NCBI RefSeq assembly: GCF_020520285.1
Contig: NZ_CP084742.1
Span: forward strand, 3,844,001-3,908,000
DNA from: Pseudomonas sp. L5B5
GTDB lineage: Bacteria; Pseudomonadota; Gammaproteobacteria; Pseudomonadales; Pseudomonadaceae
DNA length: 64,000 nucleotides
Reading direction: 5' to 3'
Under the pieces are notes generated by a model that was not told the DNA's origin, did no database searches, and worked only from the letters and a program-made list of their open reading frames with translations. Position 1 is the stretch's first letter; each line of letters starts with the position of its first letter. This document shows positions 1 to 8,832 of the stretch, one piece after another. The position numbers and the translations under genes are program-made.

Positions 1-395
1 AACCCAAGAAACCGAAGTCCAGCTACGCCGTCACCGGCTTGTACTTCTATGACAACGACGTGGTGCAGATCGCCAAGGCGGTCGAGCCCTCGCCACGGGG
101 CGAGCTGGAAATCACCGACGTCAACAACGCCTACCTCAAGCGCGGCGACCTGCATGTGGAGCGCTTCGGTCGCGGCTTCGCCTGGCTCGATACCGGCACC
201 CACGACAGCCTGCTGGAAGCCTCGCAATACGTGCAGACCATCGAGCACCGCCAGGGCCTGAAAGTCGCCTGCCTGGAAGAGATCGCCTACGAGAACCGCT
301 GGATCAGCCGCGAGCATCTGCTTGAGCGCGCGGCCTATTTCGGCAAGACGGGCTACGGCCAGTACCTGTTCACCCTGGCCGGAGAAGCCCAATGA
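1..395 (+). CDS. rmlA: Glucose-1-phosphate thymidylyltransferase, C-terminal part (cut by window edge)
   Basis: The reading frame is open from base 3 and ends at a TGA that overlaps the next ATG. The ~130 residues carry the end of RmlA, the first enzyme of dTDP-L-rhamnose synthesis, which makes dTDP-glucose from dTTP and glucose-1-phosphate. Family hallmarks seen are [12 protein letters not shown] and the [11 protein letters not shown] stretch before the C-terminal helical region. The start and the nucleotide-binding half lie outside the window. It is co-transcribed with rmlC and rmlD through ATGA overlaps. Identification is secure; completeness cannot be judged. Confidence 0.95.
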   Translation, partial: PKKPKSSYAVTGLYFYDNDVVQIAKAVEPSPRGELEITDVNNAYLKRGDLHVERFGRGFAWLDTGTHDSLLEASQYVQTIEHRQGLKVACLEEIAYENRWISREHLLERAAYFGKTGYGQYLFTLAGEAQ

Positions 396-937
396 AGGTC
401 ATTGCAACCGAGCTGCCTGGCGTGCTGATCATCGAGCCCAGGGTGTTCGGTGACGAACGTGGTTTCTTCTATGAAAGCTTCAACGCCAAGGCCTTCGCCG
501 AGGCGAGCGGGCTGCAGGTGCAATTCGTCCAGGACAACCATTCGCGCTCGCAGAAGGGCGTGCTGCGCGGCCTGCATTACCAATTGCAGAACACCCAGGG
601 AAAACTGGTGCGGGTGACCCAGGGCGAGGTGCTCGACGTTGCCGTCGACATCCGCCGCAGCTCGCCGCACTTCGGCCAGTGGGTGGCGGTGCGCCTGTCG
701 GCGGCCAATCATCGCCAGATGTGGGTACCCGAAGGGTTCGCCCACGGTTTCGTGGTGCTCAGCGATTTCGCCGAGTTCCTCTACAAGACCACCGACTACT
801 ACACGCCATCGGCAGAGCGCAGCATTCGCTGGGACGACCCGACGCTGGCCATCGACTGGGAGCTCACCGAGCCCCCGCAACTCTCCGCCAAGGACCAGGC
901 AGCAAACCTGTTGAGTGAGGCCGACCTGTTCCCATGA
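392..937 (+). CDS. rmlC: dTDP-4-dehydrorhamnose 3,5-epimerase
   Basis: This cytosolic cupin epimerises C3 and C5 of dTDP-4-keto-6-deoxyglucose, the third step of dTDP-L-rhamnose synthesis. The 181 residues are the normal length for the family. RGLHYQ places the catalytic base at His62, and the downstream YKTTDYY segment holds the conserved Tyr region. The [10 protein letters not shown] motif of the cupin core is present. The ATG overlaps the rmlA stop codon (ATGA), and its own stop overlaps the rmlD start, so the three genes are translationally coupled. The product feeds rhamnose-containing LPS core/O-antigen and possibly rhamnolipid precursors. Confidence 0.97.
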   Translation: MKVIATELPGVLIIEPRVFGDERGFFYESFNAKAFAEASGLQVQFVQDNHSRSQKGVLRGLHYQLQNTQGKLVRVTQGEVLDVAVDIRRSSPHFGQWVAVRLSAANHRQMWVPEGFAHGFVVLSDFAEFLYKTTDYYTPSAERSIRWDDPTLAIDWELTEPPQLSAKDQAANLLSEADLFP

Positions 938-1815
938 ACACTCCCTTGAAGATTCTTGTCAGCGGCCAGCACGGCCAGGTTTCCCGCGAGCTGCAAAAGC
1001 GCCTGGGCGACCTGGGCGAACTGCTGGTCCTGGGCCGCGATCAGCTGGACCTGACCCATCCGGACCAGATCCGCCAGCAGATCCGGGCGCTGCGCCCCGA
1101 CCTGATCATCAACGCCGCCGCCCACACGGCGGTCGACCAGGCAGAGAGCGAGCCGGAACTGGCTTTCGCCATCAACGCCATCGCTCCGGGCGTGTTCGCC
1201 CAGGAAGCCTTCGAGCTGGGTGTCCCGTTGATCCACTACTCCACGGACTATGTGTTCGACGGCAGCAAGGACAGCCCCTACGTCGAACAGGACGAGCCCA
1301 ATCCGCTGAGCGTCTACGGCCAGAGCAAGTTGGCCGGAGAACGGGCCATCAACCTGGTCCAGGGCCAGCACCTGATCCTGCGTACCAGCTGGGTCTACTC
1401 CAGCCACGGCAAGAACTTCCTCCTGACCATGCAGCGCCTGCTGCAGGAACGACCGGAGCTGCGGGTGGTGGCCGACCAGATCGGCGCCCCGACCTGGGCC
1501 GGCACCATCGCCGACAGTACCCGCGCCCTGATCGAGCGCTGGCAGGCAGGAACGCCCGGAGCCTGGGGCACCTATCACCTGACTGCCCACGGCGAAACCT
1601 CGTGGTTCGGCTTCGCCCAGGCCATTGGCGAGCAATTGCTGGCCCTGGACAAACCCTGCGCGATCCTGGAGGCCATTCCCTCCAGCGCCTACCCGACCCC
1701 GGCACCGCGGCCGCTGAACTCGCGACTGGACTGCAGCCGCCTGGCGCAGGAATGGGGCGTGATCCAGCCGGACTGGCACACCGCATTGCGCGAGTGCCTT
1801 GCCGAACAGGGCTGA
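934..1815 (+). CDS. rmlD: dTDP-4-dehydrorhamnose reductase
   Basis: RmlD reduces dTDP-4-keto-L-rhamnose to dTDP-L-rhamnose with NAD(P)H, the last step of the pathway. It has 293 residues, the typical size. The N-terminal Rossmann glycine pattern (SGQHGQVSREL) is visible. The SDR catalytic set is Thr104 (in STDYVFDG), Tyr128 and Lys132 (in YGQSKLAGE). The ATG overlaps the rmlC stop by four bases. The cluster order here is A-C-D; rmlB presumably lies upstream of the window. About 80 bp separates it from dctB, so the operon probably ends here. Confidence 0.97.
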   Translation: MNTPLKILVSGQHGQVSRELQKRLGDLGELLVLGRDQLDLTHPDQIRQQIRALRPDLIINAAAHTAVDQAESEPELAFAINAIAPGVFAQEAFELGVPLIHYSTDYVFDGSKDSPYVEQDEPNPLSVYGQSKLAGERAINLVQGQHLILRTSWVYSSHGKNFLLTMQRLLQERPELRVVADQIGAPTWAGTIADSTRALIERWQAGTPGAWGTYHLTAHGETSWFGFAQAIGEQLLALDKPCAILEAIPSSAYPTPAPRPLNSRLDCSRLAQEWGVIQPDWHTALRECLAEQG

Positions 1816-1897
1816 CGCTCGGTGACGTGCGGTCGCCGGTTACCCAACGTCGGCAGACCCCGGGCATAATGCGCCTGTATCCACAGGCGCCCTATCC

Positions 1898-3706
1898 ATG
1901 ACTGCACCCCTTCCCCGTCGCCCCCGCTGGCGCAGCCTGGCCTTGCTGGCCCTGTGCCTGGCACCGCTGCTATGGCCCCTGGAGCGCCTGGCGGAAAGCT
2001 ACTACCGCAACGAGCTGGCCGGGCAGAACCGCCAGACCCTCGATCTCTACGTGGCCAACCTGCTGGGGACCCTGCATCGCTACGAGGTACTGCCACAGAT
2101 CCTCGGCGATCTGCCGGCGTTGCGCGCGGTACTGGGCGCCCCCGACGACGGCGTGACCCAAGGCAACGCCAACCGCCTGCTGAGGAACATCAGCGCCCAG
2201 ACCGGTGCCGAGGTCATGTACCTGATGGACACCAGCGGCAACACCCTGGCGGCCTCCAACTGGGACAAGCACGACAGTTTCGTTGGCCGCAACTTCGCCT
2301 TCCGCCCCTATTTCAGCGAGGCCATGGCCGGACGCCTGGGCCGCTTCTTCGGCCTGGGCACCACCTCGGCCAAGCGTGGCTACTTCTTCGCTGCCGCGGT
2401 GCGCGACGGTGAACGCATACTCGGGGTGATGGTGGTCAAGGTAGACCTGGACCACACCGAAAGGCTGTGGGGCAAGACCCCTGAGCAATTGCTGGTGACC
2501 GACCACAATGGCGTGGTGATCCTGACCTCGCGCCAGGAGTGGCGCTTTCGCGCAACCCGTGAGCTGAGCGAGCCGGAACGCCAGGCGATCATCGCCATCC
2601 AGCCTTACCCGACCCGCACTCCGCGTCCGCTGAACCTCAACCCGGGTGCCTGGCTGACCCAGACCCAGCAGATCGAGGAAACCGGCTGGAGCGTCAGCAT
2701 CCTCGCCCCGCGCCCGCTGATCGATCGCCCGGTGCGGACCGTGGTGGCAGTCGGCGCCGCTGCGTTGCTGGTGCTGATGCTGCTGCTCGGATTGATGATG
2801 CAGCGGCGCCGGCATTACCTGGACCGAATCGCCTTCGAAGGCAAGGCCCGCAGAGAGCTGGAGATGCGCGTGGCCGAGCGCACCAGTGACCTGGAGAACC
2901 TCAACCGGCGCCTGAAACAGGAAGTGCTGGAGCGCGAAACCGCCCAGCAGGAATTGGTGCGCGCCCAGGATGACCTGGTCCAGGCCGGCAAGCTCTCGGC
3001 GCTGGGCACCATGTCCGCCAGCATCAGCCACGAGCTCAACCAGCCCCTGGCGGCGATCCGCAGCTACGCGGAGAACGCCGAGGTACTGCTGGACCATCAA
3101 CGTACCGACGATGCCCGGGGCAATCTCAAGCTGATCAGCGAGCTGACCGGACGCATGGCCTCGATCATCACTCACCTGCGGGCCTTTGCCCGGCGCGATC
3201 ACCACGCGCCGGAGAGCGTCGCCCTGCAACCGGCCCTGGACGATGCCCTGGCCCTGCTGGCCAAGCGTCGTCGAGCCATGGACGTGGAACTGATCCGCGA
3301 CCTGCCGGCCGCCACCTTGTGGGTCGAGGCCGGGGAAACCCGCCTGCGCCAGGTGCTGGGCAACCTGCTGGCCAATGCCCTGGACGCCCTCACCGAAAAG
3401 GGTCCGCCACGCAAACTCTGGCTGAGTGCCGAATCCACCGCCACGGGCGTCAACCTGTACATCCGCGACAACGGCCCGGGCTTCTGCATGGAAGCCCTGG
3501 GCCGCGCCGGAGAACCGTTCTATACCACCAAGACACGAACCCAGGGCCTGGGCCTCGGGCTGGCAATCTGCGACACCCTGATGCGCGCGTTCGGCGGCGA
3601 GTTGTCGTTCGCCAACCACCGCGATGGCGGGGCGCTGATCACCCTGCGCCTGCGGGCCGGGGCGCCAGGCGTCAGTCCGCAACCCTCAGAGGATCGCGGG
3701 GTATGA
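1898..3706 (+). CDS. dctB: C4-dicarboxylate sensor histidine kinase
   Basis: This 602-residue inner-membrane sensor kinase has a TM helix at about residues 12-28, a periplasmic Cache-type sensing region, and a second TM near 281-300. A coiled-coil linker follows, then a HisKA domain with phospho-acceptor His378 (SISHELNQPLAAI) and a C-terminal HATPase (DNGPGF, GLGLGLAI). Length, architecture and the downstream sigma54-type regulator match DctB, which senses succinate/malate/fumarate and activates C4-dicarboxylate transport genes. The same order (rml then dctBD) is known from P. aeruginosa. The cognate transporter genes are not in this window. A related amino-acid sensor such as AauS is the main alternative, made less likely by the neighbourhood. 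Confidence 0.85.
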   Translation: MTAPLPRRPRWRSLALLALCLAPLLWPLERLAESYYRNELAGQNRQTLDLYVANLLGTLHRYEVLPQILGDLPALRAVLGAPDDGVTQGNANRLLRNISAQTGAEVMYLMDTSGNTLAASNWDKHDSFVGRNFAFRPYFSEAMAGRLGRFFGLGTTSAKRGYFFAAAVRDGERILGVMVVKVDLDHTERLWGKTPEQLLVTDHNGVVILTSRQEWRFRATRELSEPERQAIIAIQPYPTRTPRPLNLNPGAWLTQTQQIEETGWSVSILAPRPLIDRPVRTVVAVGAAALLVLMLLLGLMMQRRRHYLDRIAFEGKARRELEMRVAERTSDLENLNRRLKQEVLERETAQQELVRAQDDLVQAGKLSALGTMSASISHELNQPLAAIRSYAENAEVLLDHQRTDDARGNLKLISELTGRMASIITHLRAFARRDHHAPESVALQPALDDALALLAKRRRAMDVELIRDLPAATLWVEAGETRLRQVLGNLLANALDALTEKGPPRKLWLSAESTATGVNLYIRDNGPGFCMEALGRAGEPFYTTKTRTQGLGLGLAICDTLMRAFGGELSFANHRDGGALITLRLRAGAPGVSPQPSEDRGV

Positions 3707-3730
3707 AGCACTGCACGCCGACAATCCACG

Positions 3731-3752
3731 GGCTGGCCTGGCAAGGCCAGCC
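3731..3752. repeat. Perfect 9-bp hairpin between dctB and dctD
   Basis: GGCTGGCCT and AGGCCAGCC pair perfectly around a GGCA loop, in the 70-bp gap between the kinase and regulator genes. No T-tract follows, so it is not a classic terminator. It may modulate mRNA stability or set different expression of dctB and dctD. Confidence 0.6.
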
Positions 3753-3776
3753 ACGACACCTTCTGGAAAGCGACCG

Positions 3777-5183
3777 ATGACCCGTCCCGACAGCCTCGAC
3801 CCTCAGTTGCAAGTGGTGTTGATCGACGACGACCCGCACCTGCGCCAGGCCCTGAGCCAGACCCTGGACCTGGCCGGGCTCAAGGTGCTGTCCCTGGGGG
3901 ATGCCCAGGGCCTGGCCGAGCGCCTGGAGCGGGACTGGCCCGGGGTGGTGGTCAGCGATATCCGCATGCCCGGCATCGATGGCATGGAGTTGCTGGTCCA
4001 GTTGCATGCCCAGGACCCGGAACTGCCGGTGTTGTTGATCACCGGCCATGGAGACGTGCCACTTGCCGTGCAGGCCATGCGCACCGGGGCCTATGACTTC
4101 CTGGAGAAACCCTTTGCCAGCGATGCCTTGCTGGACAGCGTGCGCCGGGCCCTGGCCTGGCGGCGCCTGGTGCTGGACAACCGCAGCCTGCGCCTGGCCT
4201 TGAGCGATCGCCAGGAACTGAGTGCCCGGTTGGTAGGCCAGTCGGCCCCCATGCTGCGCCTGCGCCAACAGATCGGGGCCCTGGCGGCAACCCGCGCCGA
4301 TGTACTGATCCTGGGCGAAACCGGGGCCGGCAAGGAGGTGGTAGCTCGCGCCTTGCATGACCTGTCCGGTCGGCGCAACGGGCCATTCGTGGCGATCAAT
4401 GCCGGCGCCCTGGCGGAGTCGGTGGTGGAAAGCGAACTGTTCGGCCACGAACCCGGAGCGTTCACCGGCGCCCAGAAGCGCCGCATCGGCAAGTTCGAAT
4501 TCGCCAACGGCGGCACCCTGTTCCTTGATGAAATCGAAAGCATGAGCCTGGATGTCCAGGTCAAGCTGCTCCGCCTGCTCCAGGAACGAGTGGTGGAGCG
4601 CCTGGGGGGCAACCAGCTGATTCCCCTGGACATCCGCATCATCGCCGCGACCAAGGAAGATCTGCGCCAGGCCGCTGACCAGGGACGCTTTCGGGCTGAC
4701 CTCTATTACCGCCTGAACGTGGCGCCACTGCGCATTGCCCCGCTGCGCGAACGGGGTGAGGACGTCCTGATGCTGTTCCAGCATTTTGCCGATGAAGCCA
4801 GCAGTCGCCATGGCCTGCCCGTCCAGGAACTGCAACCGGGGCACCGGGCCCTGCTGCTGCGCCATGACTGGCCGGGCAACGTGCGCGAGTTGCAGAATGT
4901 CGCCGAGCGCTTCGCCCTGGGCCTGGAACTGGCCCTGGACAATGGCGATCCTGGCCAGGCCCCAGTCATGGCTCCTCCCTTGGTCGCCGGGGGCCTGAGC
5001 GAGCAGGTCGAGTATTTCGAGAAATCGCTGATCGCTGCCGAAATGGCCCAGCCCCACAGCTCATTGCGCAGCCTCGCCGAAGCCCTGGGCATCCCGCGCA
5101 AGACCCTGCATGACAAGTTGCGCAAGCATGGCCTGAACTTCGCCGATAGCGCCTCGGGCCAGCCCGGCGACGAATCGGAATGA
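3777..5183 (+). CDS. dctD: Sigma54-dependent response regulator for C4-dicarboxylate transport
   Basis: NtrC-family regulator of 468 residues. The receiver domain has phospho-acceptor Asp61 (VSDIRMPG). The AAA+ domain has Walker A GETGAGKE near residue 180 and the sigma54-contact loop GAFTGA. A C-terminal Fis-type helix-turn-helix includes LAEALGIPRKTLHDKLRKHG. It is the partner of the adjacent DctB and should activate RpoN-dependent dct transport promoters located elsewhere. It starts 70 bp after dctB, separated by a perfect hairpin. Confidence 0.9.
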   Translation: MTRPDSLDPQLQVVLIDDDPHLRQALSQTLDLAGLKVLSLGDAQGLAERLERDWPGVVVSDIRMPGIDGMELLVQLHAQDPELPVLLITGHGDVPLAVQAMRTGAYDFLEKPFASDALLDSVRRALAWRRLVLDNRSLRLALSDRQELSARLVGQSAPMLRLRQQIGALAATRADVLILGETGAGKEVVARALHDLSGRRNGPFVAINAGALAESVVESELFGHEPGAFTGAQKRRIGKFEFANGGTLFLDEIESMSLDVQVKLLRLLQERVVERLGGNQLIPLDIRIIAATKEDLRQAADQGRFRADLYYRLNVAPLRIAPLRERGEDVLMLFQHFADEASSRHGLPVQELQPGHRALLLRHDWPGNVRELQNVAERFALGLELALDNGDPGQAPVMAPPLVAGGLSEQVEYFEKSLIAAEMAQPHSSLRSLAEALGIPRKTLHDKLRKHGLNFADSASGQPGDESE

Positions 5184-5220
5184 ACCACGTCCACCCACCT
5201 GCTGCCCCCGAGGCCCCTGC

Positions 5221-5676
5221 ATGAACCGCGACAGTCGATACCTGGAATCCATCCTTCATCACGACATACCCCTGACCCGGGAAATGGGCCTGAAGGTGCT
5301 CGACTGGCAGGGGCAGAAGCTGCGCCTGGAACTGCCCCTGGACGCCAACGTGAACCACAAGAGCACCATGTTCGGCGGCAGTCTCTACTGCGCCGCAGTG
5401 CTGGCCGGCTGGGGCTGGCTGCACTTGCGGCTCAAGGAAGAGGGCGTCGAGGATGGGCACATCGTCATCCAGGAAGGGCAGATCAGCTACCCGTTGCCGG
5501 TCACCGGCGACGCCCAGGCCATCTGCGCTGCCCCCGAGGCGAACGACTGGAAGAAATTCCTGGCGATGTACCGACGCTACGGCCGTGCCCGCCTGACCTT
5601 GCATACCCGGGTAGTGAATGCCGGCAGCGATGAGGACGCGGTGCTGTTCGCCGGCCAGTACGTGCTGCACCGCTGA
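5221..5676 (+). CDS. YiiD_C-type hotdog thioesterase
   Basis: A 151-residue single-domain protein with the hotdog-fold signature NHKSTMFGGSL and a long central helix. It resembles the YiiD C-terminal putative thioesterase family (PF09500). It probably hydrolyses an acyl-CoA or acyl-ACP, but the substrate cannot be read from the sequence. It begins 37 bp after dctD in the same direction and may be co-transcribed. A REPIN/MITE-like element separates it from the convergent cysQ. Confidence 0.75.
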   Translation: MNRDSRYLESILHHDIPLTREMGLKVLDWQGQKLRLELPLDANVNHKSTMFGGSLYCAAVLAGWGWLHLRLKEEGVEDGHIVIQEGQISYPLPVTGDAQAICAAPEANDWKKFLAMYRRYGRARLTLHTRVVNAGSDEDAVLFAGQYVLHR

Positions 5677-5702
5677 AATCGGCATGCCCCTGGGCTTTAC
5701 CC

Positions 5703-5870
5703 TAATGCCGTTCAGTTAAGCAAGGTGATCCCCTGTAGGAGCAGCCGGTCGACGCTCGATTGCTCGCGATGGTCGTTAACGGTAGCGCGTGTTTACTGGA
5801 TAAACGCGGCGCTCTGAAGACCATCGCGGGCAAGCCTCGCTCCTACCATTTCCTTAACTGAACAGCATTA
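5703..5870. repeat. REPIN/MITE-like element, copy A
   Basis: A 168-bp intergenic element between convergent genes. Its ends are 18-bp terminal inverted repeats, TAATGCCGTTCAGTTAAG at 5703-5720 and its complement with one mismatch at 5853-5870. Inside, GTAGGAGC and GCTCCTAC bracket a second inverted pair, GCGATGGTC / GACCATCGC. The right half carries the canonical fluorescent-Pseudomonas REP core CATCGCGGGCAAGC. A second copy lies at 52970-53131. Confidence 0.85.
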
Positions 5871-5905
5871 CGGGGCTTTACCCGGGGTTCAGGCCGCCTG
5901 TGGTA

Positions 5906-6763
5906 TCAGGGCTGCCCGTCCTGGGCGCCACAGAGTTCCAGCAACCTGGCCCGCCAAGGTGCCTTGGCGGGCAATGCCACGAAGAAATCGTTGAGCAGCG
6001 ACTCCCTGGGCGGATAGCAGAACGGCGCCCCGGAAAGATCCAGCATCTCGCCCCCGGCGCCTTCGAGCACACCCTGGGCCGCCGCCGTATCCCATTGCGA
6101 AGTGGGTGCCAACCGCGGATAGCAATCCGCCGAACCTTCGGCCAGCAAGCAGAACTTCAACGAACTGCCGATATTGGCCAGTTTCAGCTCACCCAGGGAG
6201 GCACTCAGGCCACTGAGCAGACGCTCTTGCGCCGGGCTCGAATGGCGCCGGCTGGCCACCACGGTGAAGGCCTCGCCAGTCGCCGGCTGCTCGCGCACGG
6301 CGATCGCTTGCAGTGGCTGGCCACGCTCGGCACGCCAGGCGCCCAGGCCGGCGCCCCCCAGGTAGCAACGGCCATTGGTGGGCATCGCCACCACACCGAA
6401 CACCACGCGCCCTTGCTCGATGAGGGCGATGTTGACGGTGAACTCCTCGCTACCGGCAATGAACTCCTTGGTACCGTCCAGCGGATCCACCAGCCACCAG
6501 CGCTGCCAACCAGCGCGAGTGGCCTGGGGAATGTCGGCGTCTTCCTCGGACAGCACCGGGATCTCCGGGGCCAGGGCCTTGAGGCCGGCGACGATCAGAT
6601 GGTGGGCCGCGAGGTCGGCAGCCGTCACCGGCGAATCGTCAGCCTTGTGCTCGACCGCCACGTCCGCGCGCCAGAACGGCAGGATCGCCTCGCCGGCGCG
6701 CAGCGCCAGCTCCATCACCGGGGCCAGGAAAGGATGGGGAAGCGTCATCGATATCTCACTCAT
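5906..6763 (-). CDS. cysQ: 3'(2'),5'-bisphosphate nucleotidase
   Basis: CysQ removes the 3'-phosphate of PAP/PAPS, preventing build-up of this by-product of sulfate assimilation. The 285-residue protein has the inositol-monophosphatase fold motifs: the metal-binding DPLDGTKEFI and the C-terminal WDTAAAQGVLEGAGG. The start shown (MSEISMTLPHP) overlaps the upstream nudE stop by four bases. An internal ATG five codons later is the alternative start. Pairing with nudE is conserved in pseudomonads. Confidence 0.95.
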   Translation of the reverse strand: MSEISMTLPHPFLAPVMELALRAGEAILPFWRADVAVEHKADDSPVTAADLAAHHLIVAGLKALAPEIPVLSEEDADIPQATRAGWQRWWLVDPLDGTKEFIAGSEEFTVNIALIEQGRVVFGVVAMPTNGRCYLGGAGLGAWRAERGQPLQAIAVREQPATGEAFTVVASRRHSSPAQERLLSGLSASLGELKLANIGSSLKFCLLAEGSADCYPRLAPTSQWDTAAAQGVLEGAGGEMLDLSGAPFCYPPRESLLNDFFVALPAKAPWRARLLELCGAQDGQP

Positions 6764-7326
6764 GCTTGAAACACCCCGCGCTGGCTCAGCAGATCGCGGG
6801 CCAGGTACAGCGCGGCCAGGGCCCGGCCTTCGCTGAACTGGGGATTCTGCGCCAGGCCCGACAGCTCCCGCAGGTTGATCTTGTCGACCCGCATCGGCTC
6901 CGGTTCATCACCTTCCAGACGCTCTTCATACAGGTCGGTGGCCAGCACCACCTGGATCTTCTGGCTCATGTAGCCCGGGGACAACGACAGCTCGGTCAGG
7001 TGTTCCAGTTGCCGTGCGCCAAACCCGGCTTCTTCCTTGAGTTCACGCTCGGCCGCCGCCAGGACATCCTCCCCCGGCTCGATCAGGCCCTTGGGCAGGG
7101 ACAGTTCGTAGGCATCGGTGCCGCCGCAGTATTCCTCCACCAGCACCGCGTGCTCGGCATCGAGCATCGCCACGATCATCACTGCACCGTAGCCTGCACC
7201 CCGGCCCACCAGCCGCTCGTAGGTGCGTTCGGCACCATTGGCAAACCGCAGCTGCACCTGTTCGACACAGAACAGGCGACTGGAAGCGACGATCTCACGG
7301 GCAAGTACGGTGGGTTTCTGACGCAT
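6760..7326 (-). CDS. nudE: ADP-compounds hydrolase NudE
   Basis: Nudix hydrolase of 188 residues, expected to cleave ADP-ribose, NADH and Ap3A-type substrates. The Nudix box G-x5-E-x7-RELKEEAG is complete (GLIEPGEDVL followed by AAERELKEEAG). An N-terminal beta domain precedes it, as in E. coli NudE. Its stop overlaps the cysQ start (ATGA), making a nudE-cysQ operon. It is divergent from yrfG. Confidence 0.93.
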   Translation of the reverse strand: MRQKPTVLAREIVASSRLFCVEQVQLRFANGAERTYERLVGRGAGYGAVMIVAMLDAEHAVLVEEYCGGTDAYELSLPKGLIEPGEDVLAAAERELKEEAGFGARQLEHLTELSLSPGYMSQKIQVVLATDLYEERLEGDEPEPMRVDKINLRELSGLAQNPQFSEGRALAALYLARDLLSQRGVFQA

Positions 7327-7542
7327 GGCGGGCTCCTTGACGATAGCGGGTTACTATACAGGCTGTTTTAAAGTGACTGGGTTGCAGATTGCGCCTGCGT
7401 GCCCTCTGCCCCGCACCTCTTGTTTACTGCATGTGACCGTCCTGCCGGGGACGGCGGATTCTTTCCAACGGGCGACCGGTCCCTGCCCCTGCACCCTGTC
7501 GACCTTGCCGGTCGGCTGCTTCCCTACCGCTGGAGATGTTCA

Positions 7543-8211
7543 ATGGCCATGCTGCCCTGGCGCGATATCGATACCGTCCTGCTGGACATGGACGGCACCT
7601 TGCTGGACCTGCACTACGACAACCATTTCTGGCTGGAGCACCTGCCCCAGCGCTATGCCGAACTGCACGGGGTCAGCCGGGCCATGGCAGAGCTGGAACT
7701 GCGGCCGCTGTTCGAGCGTAACGCCGGCCGGTTGCAGTGGTATTGCCTGGACTTCTGGAGCACCGAGCTGAAACTGCCGGTACGCGAGCTGAAGCTGGAG
7801 ACCGCCCACCTGATCGCCCTGCGCCCGGACGCCGACACGTTCCTCGCAGCACTGGGGGCGGCCGGCAAACGAGTGATCCTGATCACCAATGCCCACCGCG
7901 ACTCCCTGTCATTGAAACTGGAACGGATCGAGCTGGCGCCCTATTTCGAACGCCTGATCAGCTCTCACGACTACGGTTTCCCCAAGGAGGCCCCGCAGTT
8001 CTGGGATGCCTTGCAAGCCGATATCCACTTCGATCCGGCCCGCAGCCTGTTCATCGACGATACCTTGCCAATCTTGCGCAGCGCCCGGGACTTCGGGGTC
8101 GCGCAATTGCTCGCGGTGCGCCAGCCAGACAGCCGCAAGGGGCCCAAGGACACGGCAGAGTTCGCGGCGGTAGGGGATTATCGGGAGTTGCTCGAGGGGC
8201 TGGACGAGTAA
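7543..8211 (+). CDS. yrfG: GMP/IMP nucleotidase (HAD family)
   Basis: A HAD hydrolase of 222 residues that dephosphorylates purine mononucleotides. Motif I is DMDGTLLDLH and motif IV is FIDDTLPIL; the Lys motif is PKEAPQFWDAL. The frame is open further upstream, but ATG 7543 is chosen because a GGAG lies seven bases before it and the protein then begins like other YrfG proteins. The upstream part of the frame (from 7399) has no family similarity. It is divergent from nudE. Confidence 0.92.
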   Translation: MAMLPWRDIDTVLLDMDGTLLDLHYDNHFWLEHLPQRYAELHGVSRAMAELELRPLFERNAGRLQWYCLDFWSTELKLPVRELKLETAHLIALRPDADTFLAALGAAGKRVILITNAHRDSLSLKLERIELAPYFERLISSHDYGFPKEAPQFWDALQADIHFDPARSLFIDDTLPILRSARDFGVAQLLAVRQPDSRKGPKDTAEFAAVGDYRELLEGLDE

Positions 8212-8256
8212 CAGGCCCGCATCTGCGCGGGCCTGTACGAAGCGATTGCTATCCGA

Positions 8257-8697
8257 TCACTCGGGGATACGCAGCACCTGGCCCGGGTAGATCTTGTCCG
8301 GGTGGGACAGCAGGGGCTTGTTGGCCTCGAAGATCTTGTTGTACTTGTTGGCATCGCCGTATTGCACCTTGGCGATGGCACTCAGGGTGTCACCCTTCTT
8401 CACCGTGACAAATACCGCCGAGACGGCAACCGGGCCGCTGACGGTGATCTGGTCTTCGACGCTGCCGACGCCGGCGATGTTGCCCAGGGCCAGGAGAATC
8501 TTTTCCTTCTCTTCCTGGCTCGACACTTCACCCTTGACGATGACCTTGTCGCCTTCCACCGTCGCCTGGACGTTGGGATTGCCCAGGCCGACCTTGGCGA
8601 TATGCTCCTTGAGCTGTTCACTGGCGTTGGCGTTACCCGGGGTCAGCAGGTCGATCAGTTTCTCGCCGGCTTCCTTCACAAAGCTGAAAATGCTCAT
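8257..8697 (-). CDS. BON and LysM domain protein (Kbp/YgaU-like)
   Basis: A 146-residue soluble protein beginning MSIFSFVKEAGEKL. It has a BON domain (about residues 20-85) and a C-terminal LysM domain (VKKGDTLSAIAK to the end, PGQVLRIPE). It is a close match in length and sequence to E. coli Kbp/YgaU, a cytosolic potassium-binding protein. No signal peptide is visible, consistent with that family. ATG 8697 is chosen over 8706 because AAGGAG lies at good spacing before it. It is divergent from the LysR gene. Confidence 0.9.
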   Translation of the reverse strand: MSIFSFVKEAGEKLIDLLTPGNANASEQLKEHIAKVGLGNPNVQATVEGDKVIVKGEVSSQEEKEKILLALGNIAGVGSVEDQITVSGPVAVSAVFVTVKKGDTLSAIAKVQYGDANKYNKIFEANKPLLSHPDKIYPGQVLRIPE

Positions 8698-8832
8698 GTC
8701 GCACACTCCTTGGTTGATAGATCCAGATGCGAAAGACTAGACCAGTGCGGCCAAACGAGGTTCCCGACCGACCACTGACCAAGGTTCTGCGGGCACGGTA
8801 GAATCCCGGCCTTTTGTCGCGCCGGAGCGAAG

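Noticed and set aside
1970..3682. 570-codon open frame opposite dctB
   Set aside because: Shadow of dctB in the antisense frame; no start signals or similarity.
5703..5870. CRISPR array as an explanation for the palindromic repeats
   Set aside because: Only one copy locally, long internal hairpin, no regular spacers or cas genes; it fits a REPIN/MITE.
7399..7542. Upstream extension of yrfG
   Set aside because: No family similarity; ATG 7543 has a proper GGAG site.
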